Both the position numbers and the translations under genes were made by a program. DNA of 64,000 nt, from positions 54,471-118,470 of the forward strand of contig NZ_JASBQY010000011.1 in NCBI RefSeq assembly GCF_029960645.1, written 5' to 3'. This DNA comes from Arthrobacter sp. AL12. Its GTDB lineage: Bacteria > Actinomycetota > Actinomycetes > Actinomycetales > Micrococcaceae. The notes below the pieces were generated by a model. That model was given only the letters and a program-made list of their open reading frames with translations, did not search any database and was not told the DNA's origin. Shown piece after piece: positions 7,550 through 15,856 of the stretch; the first letter of the stretch is position 1, and each line of letters opens with the position of its first letter.

Positions 7550-8590
7550 ATGACTTCAGCATCGAGCATGGATCCGGCAGCGGGAGCTGTTGCGGACTCC
7601 CCAGCGAGCAGTACCGCCAGCAGCCCGAACGACAGCCAGACCGCCAGCCGGATGGGATCGCGTCCCATCGGTGTGTTTGATTCCGGCGTCGGCGGACTCA
7701 CCGTGGCCCGGTCCATCATCGACCAGCTGCCCAACGAATCCATTCTCTATGTCGGCGACACGGCCAACGGCCCCTACGGTCCGCTGCCCATCGCCGAGGT
7801 CCGGGCCAATGCCCTGGGCGTGATGGATGAACTGGTGGACTCCGGCGTGAAGCTGCTGACCATCGCGTGCAACTCCGCGTCCGCCGCCGTGCTGCGGGAC
7901 GCCCGGGAACGCTACACCGCCCGGTACGGCATCCCCGTCATCGAAGTCATCCAGCCGGCCGTGCGCCGCGCCGTCGCCGCCACCCGCACCGGCCGCGTCG
8001 GAGTCATCGGCACCTCGGCCACCATCGGCTCCCGCGCCTACGAGGACACCTTCGCCGCCGCCCCGGACCTGCACATCACCTCCGCGGCCTGCCCCGCCTT
8101 CGTGCCCTACGTCGAGGCCGGCATCACCACCGGGCCGGAACTGCTCGCCGTCGCCCGCGAATACCTGGAGCCGCTCCGGGCCGCCGGGGTGGACACCGTG
8201 GTGCTCGGCTGCACGCACTATCCGCTGCTCACCGGCGTCCTCTCTTTCGTGTTGGGGGAGGACGTCACCCTCGTCTCCAGCGCCGAGGAGACGGCCAAGG
8301 ACGTCTACCGGGCCCTGGCCTCCCGCGGGCTGGAACGGACCGACGCCTCGGCCCCGTCCCACAATTTCATCGCCACAGGGGACGCCGCACAGTTCGAGCA
8401 CCTCGCCCGGCGCTTCCTCGGACCCGAGGTGCTCAGTGTCCGCCACGTGGACCACGTCGCGGCCCAGTACCCCACGGGCAGCCTGGCCCGGATCACGCCG
8501 GAAATGATAGCCGCCGCGCAGGCCGGCGCGGGCCGCCCCCGGATCTCCAACTTCGTGGGCGGATCCGCGGGCGGGGGAACACTGCTGTGA
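7550..8590 (+). CDS. murI: Glutamate racemase
   Basis: It interconverts L- and D-glutamate to supply D-Glu for peptidoglycan. The two catalytic cysteines are Cys107 (TIACNSASA) and Cys221 (LGCTHYPLL). The phosphate/substrate loop is [15 protein letters not shown], followed by [11 protein letters not shown]. The start at 7550 (MTSASSMDP) leaves a disordered 40-residue head before the domain. An upstream ATG at 7511 would add 13 residues, but TATCCT at about 7535 fits a -10 for the later start. The stop overlaps the next gene (GTGA), so it begins the murI-MBL-rph-rdgB run. Length is 346 residues against about 270 typical, the excess being N-terminal. Confidence 0.95.
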   Translation: MTSASSMDPAAGAVADSPASSTASSPNDSQTASRMGSRPIGVFDSGVGGLTVARSIIDQLPNESILYVGDTANGPYGPLPIAEVRANALGVMDELVDSGVKLLTIACNSASAAVLRDARERYTARYGIPVIEVIQPAVRRAVAATRTGRVGVIGTSATIGSRAYEDTFAAAPDLHITSAACPAFVPYVEAGITTGPELLAVAREYLEPLRAAGVDTVVLGCTHYPLLTGVLSFVLGEDVTLVSSAEETAKDVYRALASRGLERTDASAPSHNFIATGDAAQFEHLARRFLGPEVLSVRHVDHVAAQYPTGSLARITPEMIAAAQAGAGRPRISNFVGGSAGGGTLL

Positions 8591-9384
8591 AGCTGACCAT
8601 CGTGGGCTGCACCGGATCGTTTCCGGGTCCGGGCTCGCCGGCATCGTGCTATCTGCTCACCGCCAGCGACGGCGAGCGGAACTGGAAGATCGTCCTGGAC
8701 CTCGGCAGCGGCGCGCTCGGCGCCATCCAGCGCTACACAGACCTTGAGGACATTGACGGGGTCTTCCTCACCCACCTGCACCCGGACCACTGCATGGATC
8801 TGTGCGGTCTCCACGTCGCGGTGCGCTGGAAGCCCGGCGGCTGGGGGCGGGGCAGGATCCCGGTCTGTGGGCCCGCCGCCACCGCCGACCGGATGGCCAC
8901 CGCCTACGGGCTGGAACTGGACCCGGGCATGCATGAGGAATTCGACTTCAGCAACTGGTCCGAGCGCAAGCCCGTGACGATGGGCCCGTTCACGGTCACC
9001 CCGTACGCCGTCAACCATCCGGTGGAGGAGGCTTACGCGCTCCGCGTGGAGGTCACCGAACCGGACAGGGACGGCAACCCCGTCACCCGGGTGCTGAGTT
9101 ATTCGGGCGACACCGATTCGTGCACCGGGCTGGAGGACGCGGCCCGCGACGCCGACCTGTTCCTTTGCGAGGCGGCGTTCGAGGAAGGCCGCGACGACGG
9201 CATCAAGGACGTGCACCTGACCGGCAAACGGGCCGGGGAGGCCGCCGTCGCTGCCGGTGCCCGGCGGCTGCTGCTGACCCACATCCCGGTCTGGACGTCC
9301 CCGACCACCGTCATGGCCGAAGCGAAGGGCGTCTTCGGCCAGCACGTGGCCGTGGCCGTGGCCGGAGTGCACTACACGGTCTGA
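8587..9384 (+). CDS. MBL-fold metallo-hydrolase (RNase Z-like group)
   Basis: This 265-residue metallo-beta-lactamase fold protein sits next to rph in many actinobacteria. Metal ligands are visible in [13 protein letters not shown] (HxHxDH), [20 protein letters not shown] (Asp) and LLTHIPVW (His). The arrangement resembles the RNase Z/PhnP branch, but the substrate cannot be told from sequence. A tRNA-processing or cyclic-phosphate role is possible. The GTG start overlaps the murI stop by 4 bases, implying coupling. A 90-base gap with its own promoter separates it from rph. Confidence 0.85.
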   Translation: MKLTIVGCTGSFPGPGSPASCYLLTASDGERNWKIVLDLGSGALGAIQRYTDLEDIDGVFLTHLHPDHCMDLCGLHVAVRWKPGGWGRGRIPVCGPAATADRMATAYGLELDPGMHEEFDFSNWSERKPVTMGPFTVTPYAVNHPVEEAYALRVEVTEPDRDGNPVTRVLSYSGDTDSCTGLEDAARDADLFLCEAAFEEGRDDGIKDVHLTGKRAGEAAVAAGARRLLLTHIPVWTSPTTVMAEAKGVFGQHVAVAVAGVHYTV

Positions 9385-9461
9385 GCGCACGACTTTGGGT
9401 ACGGACAGCTCCGGACAATCCGGACGGGCCGAAGGTGCGCCTCCGGCCCGGTGAGGGTCGA

Positions 9462-9467
9462 TAAGCT
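9462..9467 (+). promoter_or_regulatory. -10 hexamer TAAGCT of rph (leaderless)
   Basis: TAAGCT is followed by GGTGGC and the ATG of rph. Confidence 0.55.
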
Positions 9468-9473
9468 GGTGGC

Positions 9474-10232
9474 ATGACTTCCGAAGCCCTGACTGCCCCC
9501 ATTCTCCGCGCCGATGGCCGTACCCCCGACCAGCTCCGTCCGATCAGCATCACCCGCGGCTGGTCCAAGCAGGCCGAGGGATCGGCCCTGATCGAGTTCG
9601 GCAACACCCGTGTCCTGTGCACCGCCTCCCTCACCGAGGGCGTCCCGCGCTGGCTCAAGGGCGAGGGCCGCGGATGGGTCACGGCCGAGTACGCCATGCT
9701 GCCGCGCGCCACCAACACCCGCTCCGACCGGGAGTCCGTGAAGGGGAAAATCGGCGGCCGCACGCACGAGATCTCCCGGCTGATCGGCCGCTCGCTGCGT
9801 TCCATCATCGACACCAAGGCCCTCGGGGAGATCACCATAGTGCTGGACTGCGATGTGCTGCAGGCCGACGGCGGAACCCGCACCGCCGCCATCACGGGCG
9901 CCTACGTGGCGCTGGCCGATGCGATCCGCTTCGCCCGCGAGAACAAGATGATCGCCCGCAACGCCCAGCCCCTGGTCGACACGATCGCGGCCGTCTCCGT
10001 GGGGATCATCGACGGCGTACCGATGCTGGACCTGCCGTACGTGGAGGATGTCCGGGCCGAGACTGACATGAACGTCGTCGTCACCGGCTCTGGCAAGTTC
10101 GTCGAAGTCCAGGGCACTGCCGAGGGCGCCCCCTTCGACCGCGACGAGCTCAACAAACTGCTCGACCTCGCGCTGATGGGCACCGAGCAGCTCGCCGCGA
10201 TCCAGCGCGAAACCCTGGCGGAAGCCCCGTGA
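9474..10232 (+). CDS. rph: Ribonuclease PH
   Basis: This phosphorolytic 3'-5' exoribonuclease trims tRNA 3' ends. The 252 residues show the family signatures [55 protein letters not shown] and [20 protein letters not shown], where the Asp residues bind metal. The C-terminus [27 protein letters not shown] is also typical. The start follows TAAGCT by 6 bases. Its stop overlaps the GTG of the rdgB homologue (GTGA), a common actinobacterial pair. Confidence 0.96.
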   Translation: MTSEALTAPILRADGRTPDQLRPISITRGWSKQAEGSALIEFGNTRVLCTASLTEGVPRWLKGEGRGWVTAEYAMLPRATNTRSDRESVKGKIGGRTHEISRLIGRSLRSIIDTKALGEITIVLDCDVLQADGGTRTAAITGAYVALADAIRFARENKMIARNAQPLVDTIAAVSVGIIDGVPMLDLPYVEDVRAETDMNVVVTGSGKFVEVQGTAEGAPFDRDELNKLLDLALMGTEQLAAIQRETLAEAP

Positions 10233-10918
10233 CAGCCGGCGTTGCCGGGCAAGAAACAACCCAGCACGGCGCCACACCGGTGCTGGTGCTGGCCACGCAC
10301 AACAAGGGCAAGCTCCGGGAGCTTCGTGAACTGCTGCGCGGGCAGGTGCCCGGCCTCGACGTCGACACCCAGGTGGTGGATGCGGATGCGGTAGGCGCCC
10401 CCGACGTCGCCGAGACCGGTGTGACCTTCGCCGAGAATTCTCTGCTCAAGGCCCGCGCGGTGGCGCAGGCGACCGGGCTCGTGGCGATCGCCGACGACTC
10501 CGGCCTCGCCGTCGATGTGCTGGGCGGAGCGCCCGGCATCTTCTCGGCCCGCTGGGCGGGCCGGCACGGGGACGACGCCGCCAACCTGAGGCTGCTGCTG
10601 GACCAACTGGCCGACGTTCCCGACGAGTACCGAGGCGCCGCGTTCGTCTGCGCCGCAGCGCTGGCGGTGCCTGGTTCCGGCCCAGGTTCCGCCCCGGACG
10701 GGGCCCGGGAAGTCGTGGAATACGGGCAGCTGGAGGGGACGCTGCTGCGCGAGCCGCGCGGGGCCGGCGGCTTTGGCTACGACCCGGTGCTGCAGCCCAG
10801 CGGTCTGGACCGCAGCTGCGCGGAACTGAGTCCGGCGGAGAAGAACGCCATCAGCCACCGCGGGCACGCGTTCCGGGCGCTCCTCCCGGCGATCGTGGAG
10901 GCGCTGTCCGGGAGGTAG
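10229..10918 (+). CDS. rdgB: XTP/dITP diphosphatase (RdgB/HAM1)
   Basis: This house-cleaning enzyme hydrolyses non-canonical purine nucleoside triphosphates such as ITP and XTP. Motifs are [16 protein letters not shown] at the N-terminus, [30 protein letters not shown] (catalytic Asp), the purine pocket [11 protein letters not shown] and the C-terminal [12 protein letters not shown]. It starts with GTG overlapping the rph stop by 4 bases. The 229 residues include a 14-residue N-terminal extension relative to most homologues. It ends the operon, with a hairpin 32 bases downstream. Confidence 0.94.
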   Translation: MTAGVAGQETTQHGATPVLVLATHNKGKLRELRELLRGQVPGLDVDTQVVDADAVGAPDVAETGVTFAENSLLKARAVAQATGLVAIADDSGLAVDVLGGAPGIFSARWAGRHGDDAANLRLLLDQLADVPDEYRGAAFVCAAALAVPGSGPGSAPDGAREVVEYGQLEGTLLREPRGAGGFGYDPVLQPSGLDRSCAELSPAEKNAISHRGHAFRALLPAIVEALSGR

Positions 10919-10949
10919 CCCGGCCCATGGCAACACCTGCGTTAACAAT

Positions 10950-10980
10950 CGAAGGCGCCCCACACTGTGGGGCGCCTTCG
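10950..10980 (+). terminator. Intrinsic terminator hairpin after rdgB
   Basis: CGAAGGCGCCCCACA pairs perfectly with TGTGGGGCGCCTTCG around a one-base centre. It lies between convergent rdgB and DedA genes and may serve both. There is no long T-tract. Confidence 0.7.
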
Positions 10981-10993
10981 GTCTGGGCTGTTG

Positions 10994-11027
10994 TGTCCGG
11001 ACCGCCTGTCCGGACCGCCTGTCCGGA
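10994..11027 (+). repeat. 13-bp tandem repeat, about 2.6 copies
   Basis: The unit TGTCCGGACCGCC is repeated directly behind the DedA stop. Each copy contains the palindrome TCCGGA. Confidence 0.75.
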
Positions 11028-11035
11028 ACCGGGAA

Positions 11036-11818
11036 TTACGGCGTCTTGCGTTCCTCTTCGGGCTCGTGCTCCTCGATGAACTCCTCGACGACGTCAGTGC
11101 CGTACTTTTCGGCCTGGCGCTTGGCGATGAAGCCGCGGGCGACCTCAATGCCAATCGGGATCACGGAGACCAGCACGATGATGATGAAGATGATGTCCAG
11201 GTTTTCGCGGACCCAGGGGAACGTGTCGCCCAGCAGGTAGCCCAGCAGTGTCACGCCGCCGCCCCAAAGCACGGCGCCGATGACGTTGAACAGGAAGAAT
11301 TTACGCTTGTCCATCTGCGCGACGCCCACGATCACCGGGACGAAGGTTCGGATGATCGGCACGAAACGGGCCAGGATCAGGGCCTTGCCGCCGTGCTTTT
11401 CGAAGAAGGCGTGGGCGCTTTCCACGTTTTCGCGCTTGAAGAGCCGGGAATTGGGTTTGTTGAAGATGGCCGGACCGGCCTTGGACCCGATCAGATAGCC
11501 GATCTGGTTTCCGATGATCGCCGCGACGATGATCAGTCCGACGAAAGCCCAGATGTTGAACTTGATGGTCCCGGTGGCCACGAGCAGTCCGGCTGTGAAG
11601 AGCATCGAGTCACCCGGCAGGAAGAAGCCGATCAGCAGGCCGGTCTCCGCGAAGATGATGCCGCAGACCAGCAGCACCACCCAGGGTGCGAGGGCAGGGT
11701 CGGCCAGGAACACCTGGGGGTTCAGCCAGTCGGGCAGAAATGAGGCCAGCTGCGGCTGTACCGGGCCTGCGCCGCCGATTGTGGACACGGCGAAGTCGCT
11801 CAAAGCTAAAAGGTTCAC
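11036..11818 (-). CDS. DedA/SNARE-associated family membrane protein
   Basis: This 260-residue polytopic protein is of the DedA family. Members are implicated in undecaprenyl-phosphate or phospholipid flipping and membrane homeostasis. The hallmark motifs are FAETGLLIGFFLPGDSML (E, F/G and PGD) and LARFVPIIRTFVPVIVGVAQM (R-x3-P and G-x3). There are four to five hydrophobic segments and a long acidic cytoplasmic tail (EEFIEEHEPEEE). The GTG at 11818 follows TACCCT plus six bases, another leaderless layout. No neighbour gives functional context. Confidence 0.9.
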   Translation of the reverse strand: MNLLALSDFAVSTIGGAGPVQPQLASFLPDWLNPQVFLADPALAPWVVLLVCGIIFAETGLLIGFFLPGDSMLFTAGLLVATGTIKFNIWAFVGLIIVAAIIGNQIGYLIGSKAGPAIFNKPNSRLFKRENVESAHAFFEKHGGKALILARFVPIIRTFVPVIVGVAQMDKRKFFLFNVIGAVLWGGGVTLLGYLLGDTFPWVRENLDIIFIIIVLVSVIPIGIEVARGFIAKRQAEKYGTDVVEEFIEEHEPEEERKTP

Positions 11819-11824
11819 CTGTCA

Positions 11825-11830
11825 AGGGTA
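11825..11830 (-). promoter_or_regulatory. -10 hexamer TACCCT of the DedA gene (leaderless)
   Basis: On the minus strand TACCCT-TGACAG-GTG places the start 6 bases after the hexamer. Confidence 0.55.
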
Positions 11831-11984
11831 CTGGACGGCCGCCGTCGGGCGCTTCCCGGACGCTTCCGCGAGATGGGCACAGGCCACATGAACAACGCCG
11901 CGCAGTGGATGGCATGGGTGCGGCGCGGGGCCGGCATGGGTGCGGCGCGTGCGCGGCCGGTGCGGGCGGGCCGGAATCCGGCGG

Positions 11985-11990
11985 TAAAGT
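11985..11990 (+). promoter_or_regulatory. -10 hexamer TAAAGT of the exonuclease gene (leaderless)
   Basis: TAAAGT-TGGAGC-GTG places the start 6 bases after the hexamer. Confidence 0.55.
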
Positions 11991-11996
11991 TGGAGC

Positions 11997-13016
11997 GTGA
12001 GTTTGGACTTTACGGCGATCGACTTTGAGACCGCGAACGGCTTCCGCGGTTCACCGTGCGCTGTTGGCCTGAGTAAAGTGCGCGGCGGCGTGGTGGTCGA
12101 GGAGGCCTCCTGGCTGATGCGGCCGCCGGAAAACCACGACCGCTTCGACCACCACAACGTCCGGATCCACGGGATCAGGCCTGAACTGGTGGCCGGGCTG
12201 CCGCGCTTCGGTGAGCTCTTCCCGGAGATCGGCGCCTTCATCGGCGGCGACGTGCTCGCCGCCCACAACGCCGCCTTCGACCTCGGTGTGATCCGCTCCG
12301 GCCTCGAGGTCTCCGGCCTGGCCGGCCCGGCCTATGACTATGTCTGCACCGTGATGCTCTCCCGCCGCTGCTACTCCCTTGTCTCCAATTCCCTGCCGTA
12401 CGCGGCCGAGGAGGCCGGAGTTCCGCTGGTCAACCACCACGACGCCGCCGAGGACGCGAGGGCGTGCGCCGGGATCCTGATCGACATTGCCGCGCGCAAC
12501 GGTGCCGGCAGCATCGCGGAGCTGTTCCTGTCCCTGGGTCTGACGGTGTCCCGCCAGGGGGCCTTCGACCCGCTGCGGGACCCGCTCTCCAAGGCCAGCC
12601 AGTCGGCCCTGGACGCATTTGCCGGCGGGCCGGCTGCGGCGGCTCCGGTCCGCGCCTACCAGCCCGGCTGGCCGGAAGAGGGCGCCAACCCGCTGCCGAA
12701 CGCCCTTGCCGAGCCCGGCCACCCGCTGTTTGGCCAGACCGTGGTGTTCACCGGCGAACTCGCCATCACCCGTCCGGAGGCGAAGATCCGTTCCGCCGAG
12801 CACGGGGCCAGGCCGGAGAGCCGGGTCACGGCCCGCACCACCGTCCTGGTGGTGGGGGACGGGTTCGTGGCCGCCGATCTGCGTTCCGGCCGCCTCACCG
12901 GCAAGGCCCGGCGCGTGCTGGACCTGCACGAGCGGGGCCAGCGGATCGAGGTCCTCTCCGAGGGCGAATTCCTGCAGATGGTGGGCGGCCACGTTGCCTC
13001 CGCGGCGATTGCCTGA
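11997..13016 (+). CDS. DnaQ-like 3'-5' exonuclease with C-terminal BRCT domain
   Basis: This is a stand-alone DEDDh exonuclease of 339 residues. Exo I is FTAIDFETANG (Asp9, Glu11). Exo II is LAAHNAAFDLGVI (Asp), and Exo III is HHDAAEDARACAGIL (His and Asp four apart). Residues of about 235-325 (GQTVVFTGELAITRPEAKI ... VTARTTVLVVGDG) match a BRCT domain as in DNA ligase. The linker between them is Ala/Pro rich. Such exo-BRCT proteins are thought to work in DNA repair or proofreading, but the role here is not established. The start is GTG 6 bases after TAAAGT, and the gene is probably monocistronic. Confidence 0.9.
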   Translation: MSLDFTAIDFETANGFRGSPCAVGLSKVRGGVVVEEASWLMRPPENHDRFDHHNVRIHGIRPELVAGLPRFGELFPEIGAFIGGDVLAAHNAAFDLGVIRSGLEVSGLAGPAYDYVCTVMLSRRCYSLVSNSLPYAAEEAGVPLVNHHDAAEDARACAGILIDIAARNGAGSIAELFLSLGLTVSRQGAFDPLRDPLSKASQSALDAFAGGPAAAAPVRAYQPGWPEEGANPLPNALAEPGHPLFGQTVVFTGELAITRPEAKIRSAEHGARPESRVTARTTVLVVGDGFVAADLRSGRLTGKARRVLDLHERGQRIEVLSEGEFLQMVGGHVASAAIA

Positions 13017-13083
13017 CCCTGCCGGCCGGGGCGCCTTGGGTCATACTGCGCAACAATCATTCCGCCCGGGGCGGTTCTGCTCC

Positions 13084-13089
13084 TAGCCT
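13084..13089 (+). promoter_or_regulatory. -10 hexamer TAGCCT of the DUF4395 gene (leaderless)
   Basis: TAGCCT-TGGGCG-ATG places the start 6 bases after the hexamer. Confidence 0.5.
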
Positions 13090-13095
13090 TGGGCG

Positions 13096-13641
13096 ATGAG
13101 TAAACTGACCGCGGCGCCTCCCGCGCCTCCGGCGCCCGCGTCCGCCCGGGACGGACGCAGCTGGCGGACCGTCTTCGCGTTTCCGAACCCGGTCAATGAG
13201 TACGCGGCCCGCATCACTGCGGGACTCGTGGTGCTGCTGTCCGTGGTGACGTTGCTGACCGGCTTCGGCTGGGGACTGGCCGTGATCGCCGCGGGGTTCT
13301 GGCTGCGCGTCCTGTTCGGCCCGCGGATCTCACCGCTGGCCCAGCTGTCAGTCAAGGTGTTGACGCCGCGGCTGGGGAAGACCCGGCTGGTCCCGGGGCC
13401 GCCGAAGCGTTTCGCGCAGGGCATCGGCGCGGCCGTGTCCACCGCGGCCGCCCTGCTGCTGGCCGTGGGGCTGGCGCCAGCCGCCTGGGTCCTGCTCGCG
13501 GTGCTGATCGTGGCCGCGTCGCTGGAAGCGTTCGCGGGGTTCTGCCTCGGCTGCGCCATCTTCGGCTTCCTGCAGCGCCGGGGGCTGGTCCCCGAGGACA
13601 TGTGCGAGGCCTGCAACAACATCTCGCTCCGCCGCGCCTGA
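13096..13641 (+). CDS. DUF4395 family membrane protein
   Basis: This 181-residue integral membrane protein belongs to the DUF4395 family. After a Pro/Ala-rich head come four hydrophobic segments. The characteristic RVLFGPRISPLAQLSVKVL loop and PKRFAQGIGA follow, then a C-terminal segment with paired cysteines (FCLGCAIF and MCEACNN). Members are often linked to thioredoxin or rhodanese genes and may handle sulfur or thiols, but no such gene is adjacent. The convergent ADP-ribosylglycohydrolase ends 11 bases away. Confidence 0.82.
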   Translation: MSKLTAAPPAPPAPASARDGRSWRTVFAFPNPVNEYAARITAGLVVLLSVVTLLTGFGWGLAVIAAGFWLRVLFGPRISPLAQLSVKVLTPRLGKTRLVPGPPKRFAQGIGAAVSTAAALLLAVGLAPAAWVLLAVLIVAASLEAFAGFCLGCAIFGFLQRRGLVPEDMCEACNNISLRRA

Positions 13642-13652
13642 GCGCTTGCCGG

Positions 13653-14768
13653 TCAGGCGCCGGTGACCGCCGCCAGCTGTGACGCCATGCCCCGAATGAC
13701 CTCCGGGGCCTCCAGCGCTGCGAGCCACGACGCCGGAAGGCAGTCCTCGCCGTAGAACGTGCCGAGGATGTTGCCGGCAATCGAGGCGGTGGAATCGCTG
13801 TCGCCGCTATGGTTCACCGCGACCGCGATGGCGGCGCGGAAGTGGGCCTGCGGGTGCCCGGCAGCCGCCGGCGGGCCCGGCTCGGTGGCCAGGACCGCGT
13901 ACAGCGCGACGGCGAGTGCCTCCTCCGCCACCCATCCCTCGCCGAGCTCGCGGACCAGGTCCTCGGGCTCCAGCACCGGGCCGGCGGCGCTAAGCCGGAG
14001 GGCGGACTCCAGCCTTGCAACAACATCGGGGTCCGGTTCCTCACCCTTGCGCAGGTGCCCGGCGTCCAGCTGTCCGAGGGCGTAGTCCGCCGCCTCGCGC
14101 AGGCCCTGCCCGGCGGTCAGGGCATGGATGACGAGGCTGAAGATCCCGGCGCTTTGCCGGGCCGCGGGGTGCCCGTGGGTGAGCGAGGCCGCGTCGGCGC
14201 TGAGCTTGTAGATGGCCTCGGCGGCGATGTAGGGGATGAGGCCGAACGGGGCGGAGCGCATCACCGTTCCGCATCCCTTGGAGTCCGGGTTGACCGGCCG
14301 GAAGAACGTCCCCATCTCTCCGGTGGCCAGTCCTGTGAGGCAGGCGTTCCCCGGGGCGCGGCGGTGCTTGAGGACGACGTGGGAATCGATCCAGCGGGGC
14401 GGCTGGAACGGCGCCGCCTCCGGGACCGGAACATCCTGGGTGGCGAGCCAGCGCAGGTACGCCAGCCACAGGCACGCGTTCGTGTCCGCGCCGACGCCCG
14501 AGTTGGCCCACTCCAGCGCCTCCAGCAGCCCGTCCACGGTGTAGAGCGTGAGCTGCGTGTCGTCCGAAAAGTGGCTGCCGCCGTCGAGCGGGGAAAAATC
14601 CAGCAGTCCGTCCGGGCCGAACCTCCCGCGGATGGCGGAGATGTCGTCGAATTCGACGGCGTACCCGAGCGAATCACCCAGCGCACCGCCGAGCAGGCAC
14701 CCGTGGATCCGGGAGGCGTGCGACGGGGCCGGGGATGGTCCGGGGGTAGTGACGGGCTCGGTGCTCAT
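13653..14768 (-). CDS. ADP-ribosylglycohydrolase family protein
   Basis: This 371-residue member of the DraG/ARH fold removes ADP-ribose from proteins or small molecules. The metal-binding signatures are present. Near the N-terminus is LLGGALGDSLGYAVEF followed by GGSHFSDDTQLTLYTVDGL (Thr/Asp/Asp site). Near the C-terminus is VNHSGDSDSTASIAGNILG, which binds the second Mg. The target is unknown because no DraT-like transferase is nearby. The minus strand has TAAAAT 8 bases before the ATG, near-leaderless. It is divergent from the DUF202 pair. Confidence 0.9.
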   Translation of the reverse strand: MSTEPVTTPGPSPAPSHASRIHGCLLGGALGDSLGYAVEFDDISAIRGRFGPDGLLDFSPLDGGSHFSDDTQLTLYTVDGLLEALEWANSGVGADTNACLWLAYLRWLATQDVPVPEAAPFQPPRWIDSHVVLKHRRAPGNACLTGLATGEMGTFFRPVNPDSKGCGTVMRSAPFGLIPYIAAEAIYKLSADAASLTHGHPAARQSAGIFSLVIHALTAGQGLREAADYALGQLDAGHLRKGEEPDPDVVARLESALRLSAAGPVLEPEDLVRELGEGWVAEEALAVALYAVLATEPGPPAAAGHPQAHFRAAIAVAVNHSGDSDSTASIAGNILGTFYGEDCLPASWLAALEAPEVIRGMASQLAAVTGA

Positions 14769-14856
14769 GACTTAGAATTTTACCCCCGGCCCCGGACAGG
14801 TGCCGGACATCAGCGAACGGCGCCGCAAAAGTCAACACCGGGACAGCAGGGGACGA

Positions 14857-15117
14857 ATGCGCGAACCAGCGTGGCGGAAGACTGGATCCACCCCTGACTA
14901 CCGCTTCTCGCTGGCCAATGAAACGACGTTCCTGGCCTGGATCAGGACGTCCCTGGCGCTGATCGTGGGGGCCCTGGCCTACCGCCGCTGGGCGCAGATG
15001 GAAGAGGCCATGCGGAACAACCGCGAGCTGCCATTTTCCGGTGTGATGCTCGTGATGACGGTGGGGGTCGCTGCCGCCGCATTCATTCTGGCCGTCCTGC
15101 TCCTGGTGGCGCGGTGA
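14857..15117 (+). CDS. DUF202 family membrane protein, first copy (YidH-like)
   Basis: This small inner-membrane protein of about 86 residues has the DUF202 signature [24 protein letters not shown]. Two to three membrane helices end with [16 protein letters not shown]. The function is unknown, though related proteins include YidH/YidG. The ATG at 14857 is chosen because AGGGG lies just upstream; a GTG at 14800 would add 19 polar residues. Its TGA overlaps the GTG of the second DUF202 gene, so the two form a coupled pair. Confidence 0.82.
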   Translation: MREPAWRKTGSTPDYRFSLANETTFLAWIRTSLALIVGALAYRRWAQMEEAMRNNRELPFSGVMLVMTVGVAAAAFILAVLLLVAR

Positions 15118-15492
15118 GTTCCGCGGCCGTCCGGGACCCCGGACTGCAGCCGGAGCGGACCTCCCTGTCCTGGACCCGGACGCTGCTGGCGCTCCTTGCG
15201 GCCGACGTGCTGATTTGGCGCATCTGGGCGGTCGCGGCATCCGCTCCCACCCCCGGCTCCGCCGCCTGGGCGGGGGCGGGAATTACGGACTATCTGGGGG
15301 TATGCGCCCTGACGGCGGTGGTGGCCACCGTCGTGCTGTGCCTCTGTGCCTCTGTGCCTCTGTGTCGTAGCCCGGGCACGGCAGCTCCGGCACTCCTCCT
15401 ACGCGCCGCCGCGCTCCCTCATGCGCTGGGCCGCCGCCGGGGTGGTCGTGCTGGGCGGCAGCGCGGTCGCCGCGATTGCGCTGGGACGCTGA
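15114..15492 (+). pseudogene. DUF202 family membrane protein, second copy, frame broken by 8-bp repeat
   Basis: The N-terminal part RTSLSWTRTLLALLAADVLIWRIW is a normal DUF202 start, and the GTG overlaps the first copy. At 15337-15360 the unit TGTGCCTC is present three times. Removing two units (16 bases) joins VVLCLC to VVARARQLRHSSYAPPRSLM and then a final helix VVVLGGSAVAAIALGR ending at TGA 15490-15492. That is the expected C-terminus. As written, the frame runs 645 bases through intergenic DNA. One or four copies would be in frame. This is either a recent inactivation or a slippage switch. Confidence 0.75.
15337..15364 (+). repeat. 8-bp tandem repeat TGTGCCTC, 3.5 copies
   Basis: Three full units (15337-15360) plus TGTG lie inside the second DUF202 gene and set its reading frame. 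Confidence 0.9.
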
Positions 15493-15856
15493 TTGCGGGG
15501 CTCGCTGACCCCAAGCAAAGCCGTCTCACGGCGCTAATACGTCAAGTCAAGCGGGGCAAGAACCATGCTCCGCTGTGGTCAGACTTTCGTTTTGGCGGCG
15601 AGTGTGACTTGGTCATCTTGACCTTCCGAGGTGTGCCGGTCAACTCGAGCCGGCCGACAGCTTGCGTATCAAAGTCCAGCTGGCGGATAACGAGTAAACG
15701 GAGATTTGTCGTTCCAATAGCGGTGCCGCCGGCGGTGGTGCGTGGCGTTGCCGAGTAGTGCCCGTCCCGCACCCCGGGATGGGCCGGGAGTGACCCCGCG
15801 TTGCTGTCCCGGTGCGGTGGCGCAATCCTGTCGGTGCCAGCCGATACCGTAGGAGC
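15493..15856. other. Intergenic stretch, no gene seen
   Basis: These 364 bases between the DUF202 pair and sbcD are visibly less GC-rich in 15530-15710. Short frames on both strands lack start sites and family motifs. The last bases hold the sbcD promoter. It may be remnant DNA, but nothing is recognisable. Confidence 0.5.
15845..15850 (+). promoter_or_regulatory. -10 hexamer TACCGT of sbcD
   Basis: TACCGT-AGGAGC-ATG: the six bases between hexamer and start also read as a ribosome site, so both leadered and leaderless initiation are possible. Confidence 0.5.

Noticed and set aside
13653..14768. ADP-ribosylglycohydrolase as part of a toxin-antitoxin (DarTG/DraTG) pair
   Set aside because: No ADP-ribosyltransferase gene is adjacent on either side.
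15493..15758. Extension of the second DUF202 frame to 15758
   Set aside because: It continues through intergenic DNA in the wrong frame after the 8-bp repeat and resembles no protein.
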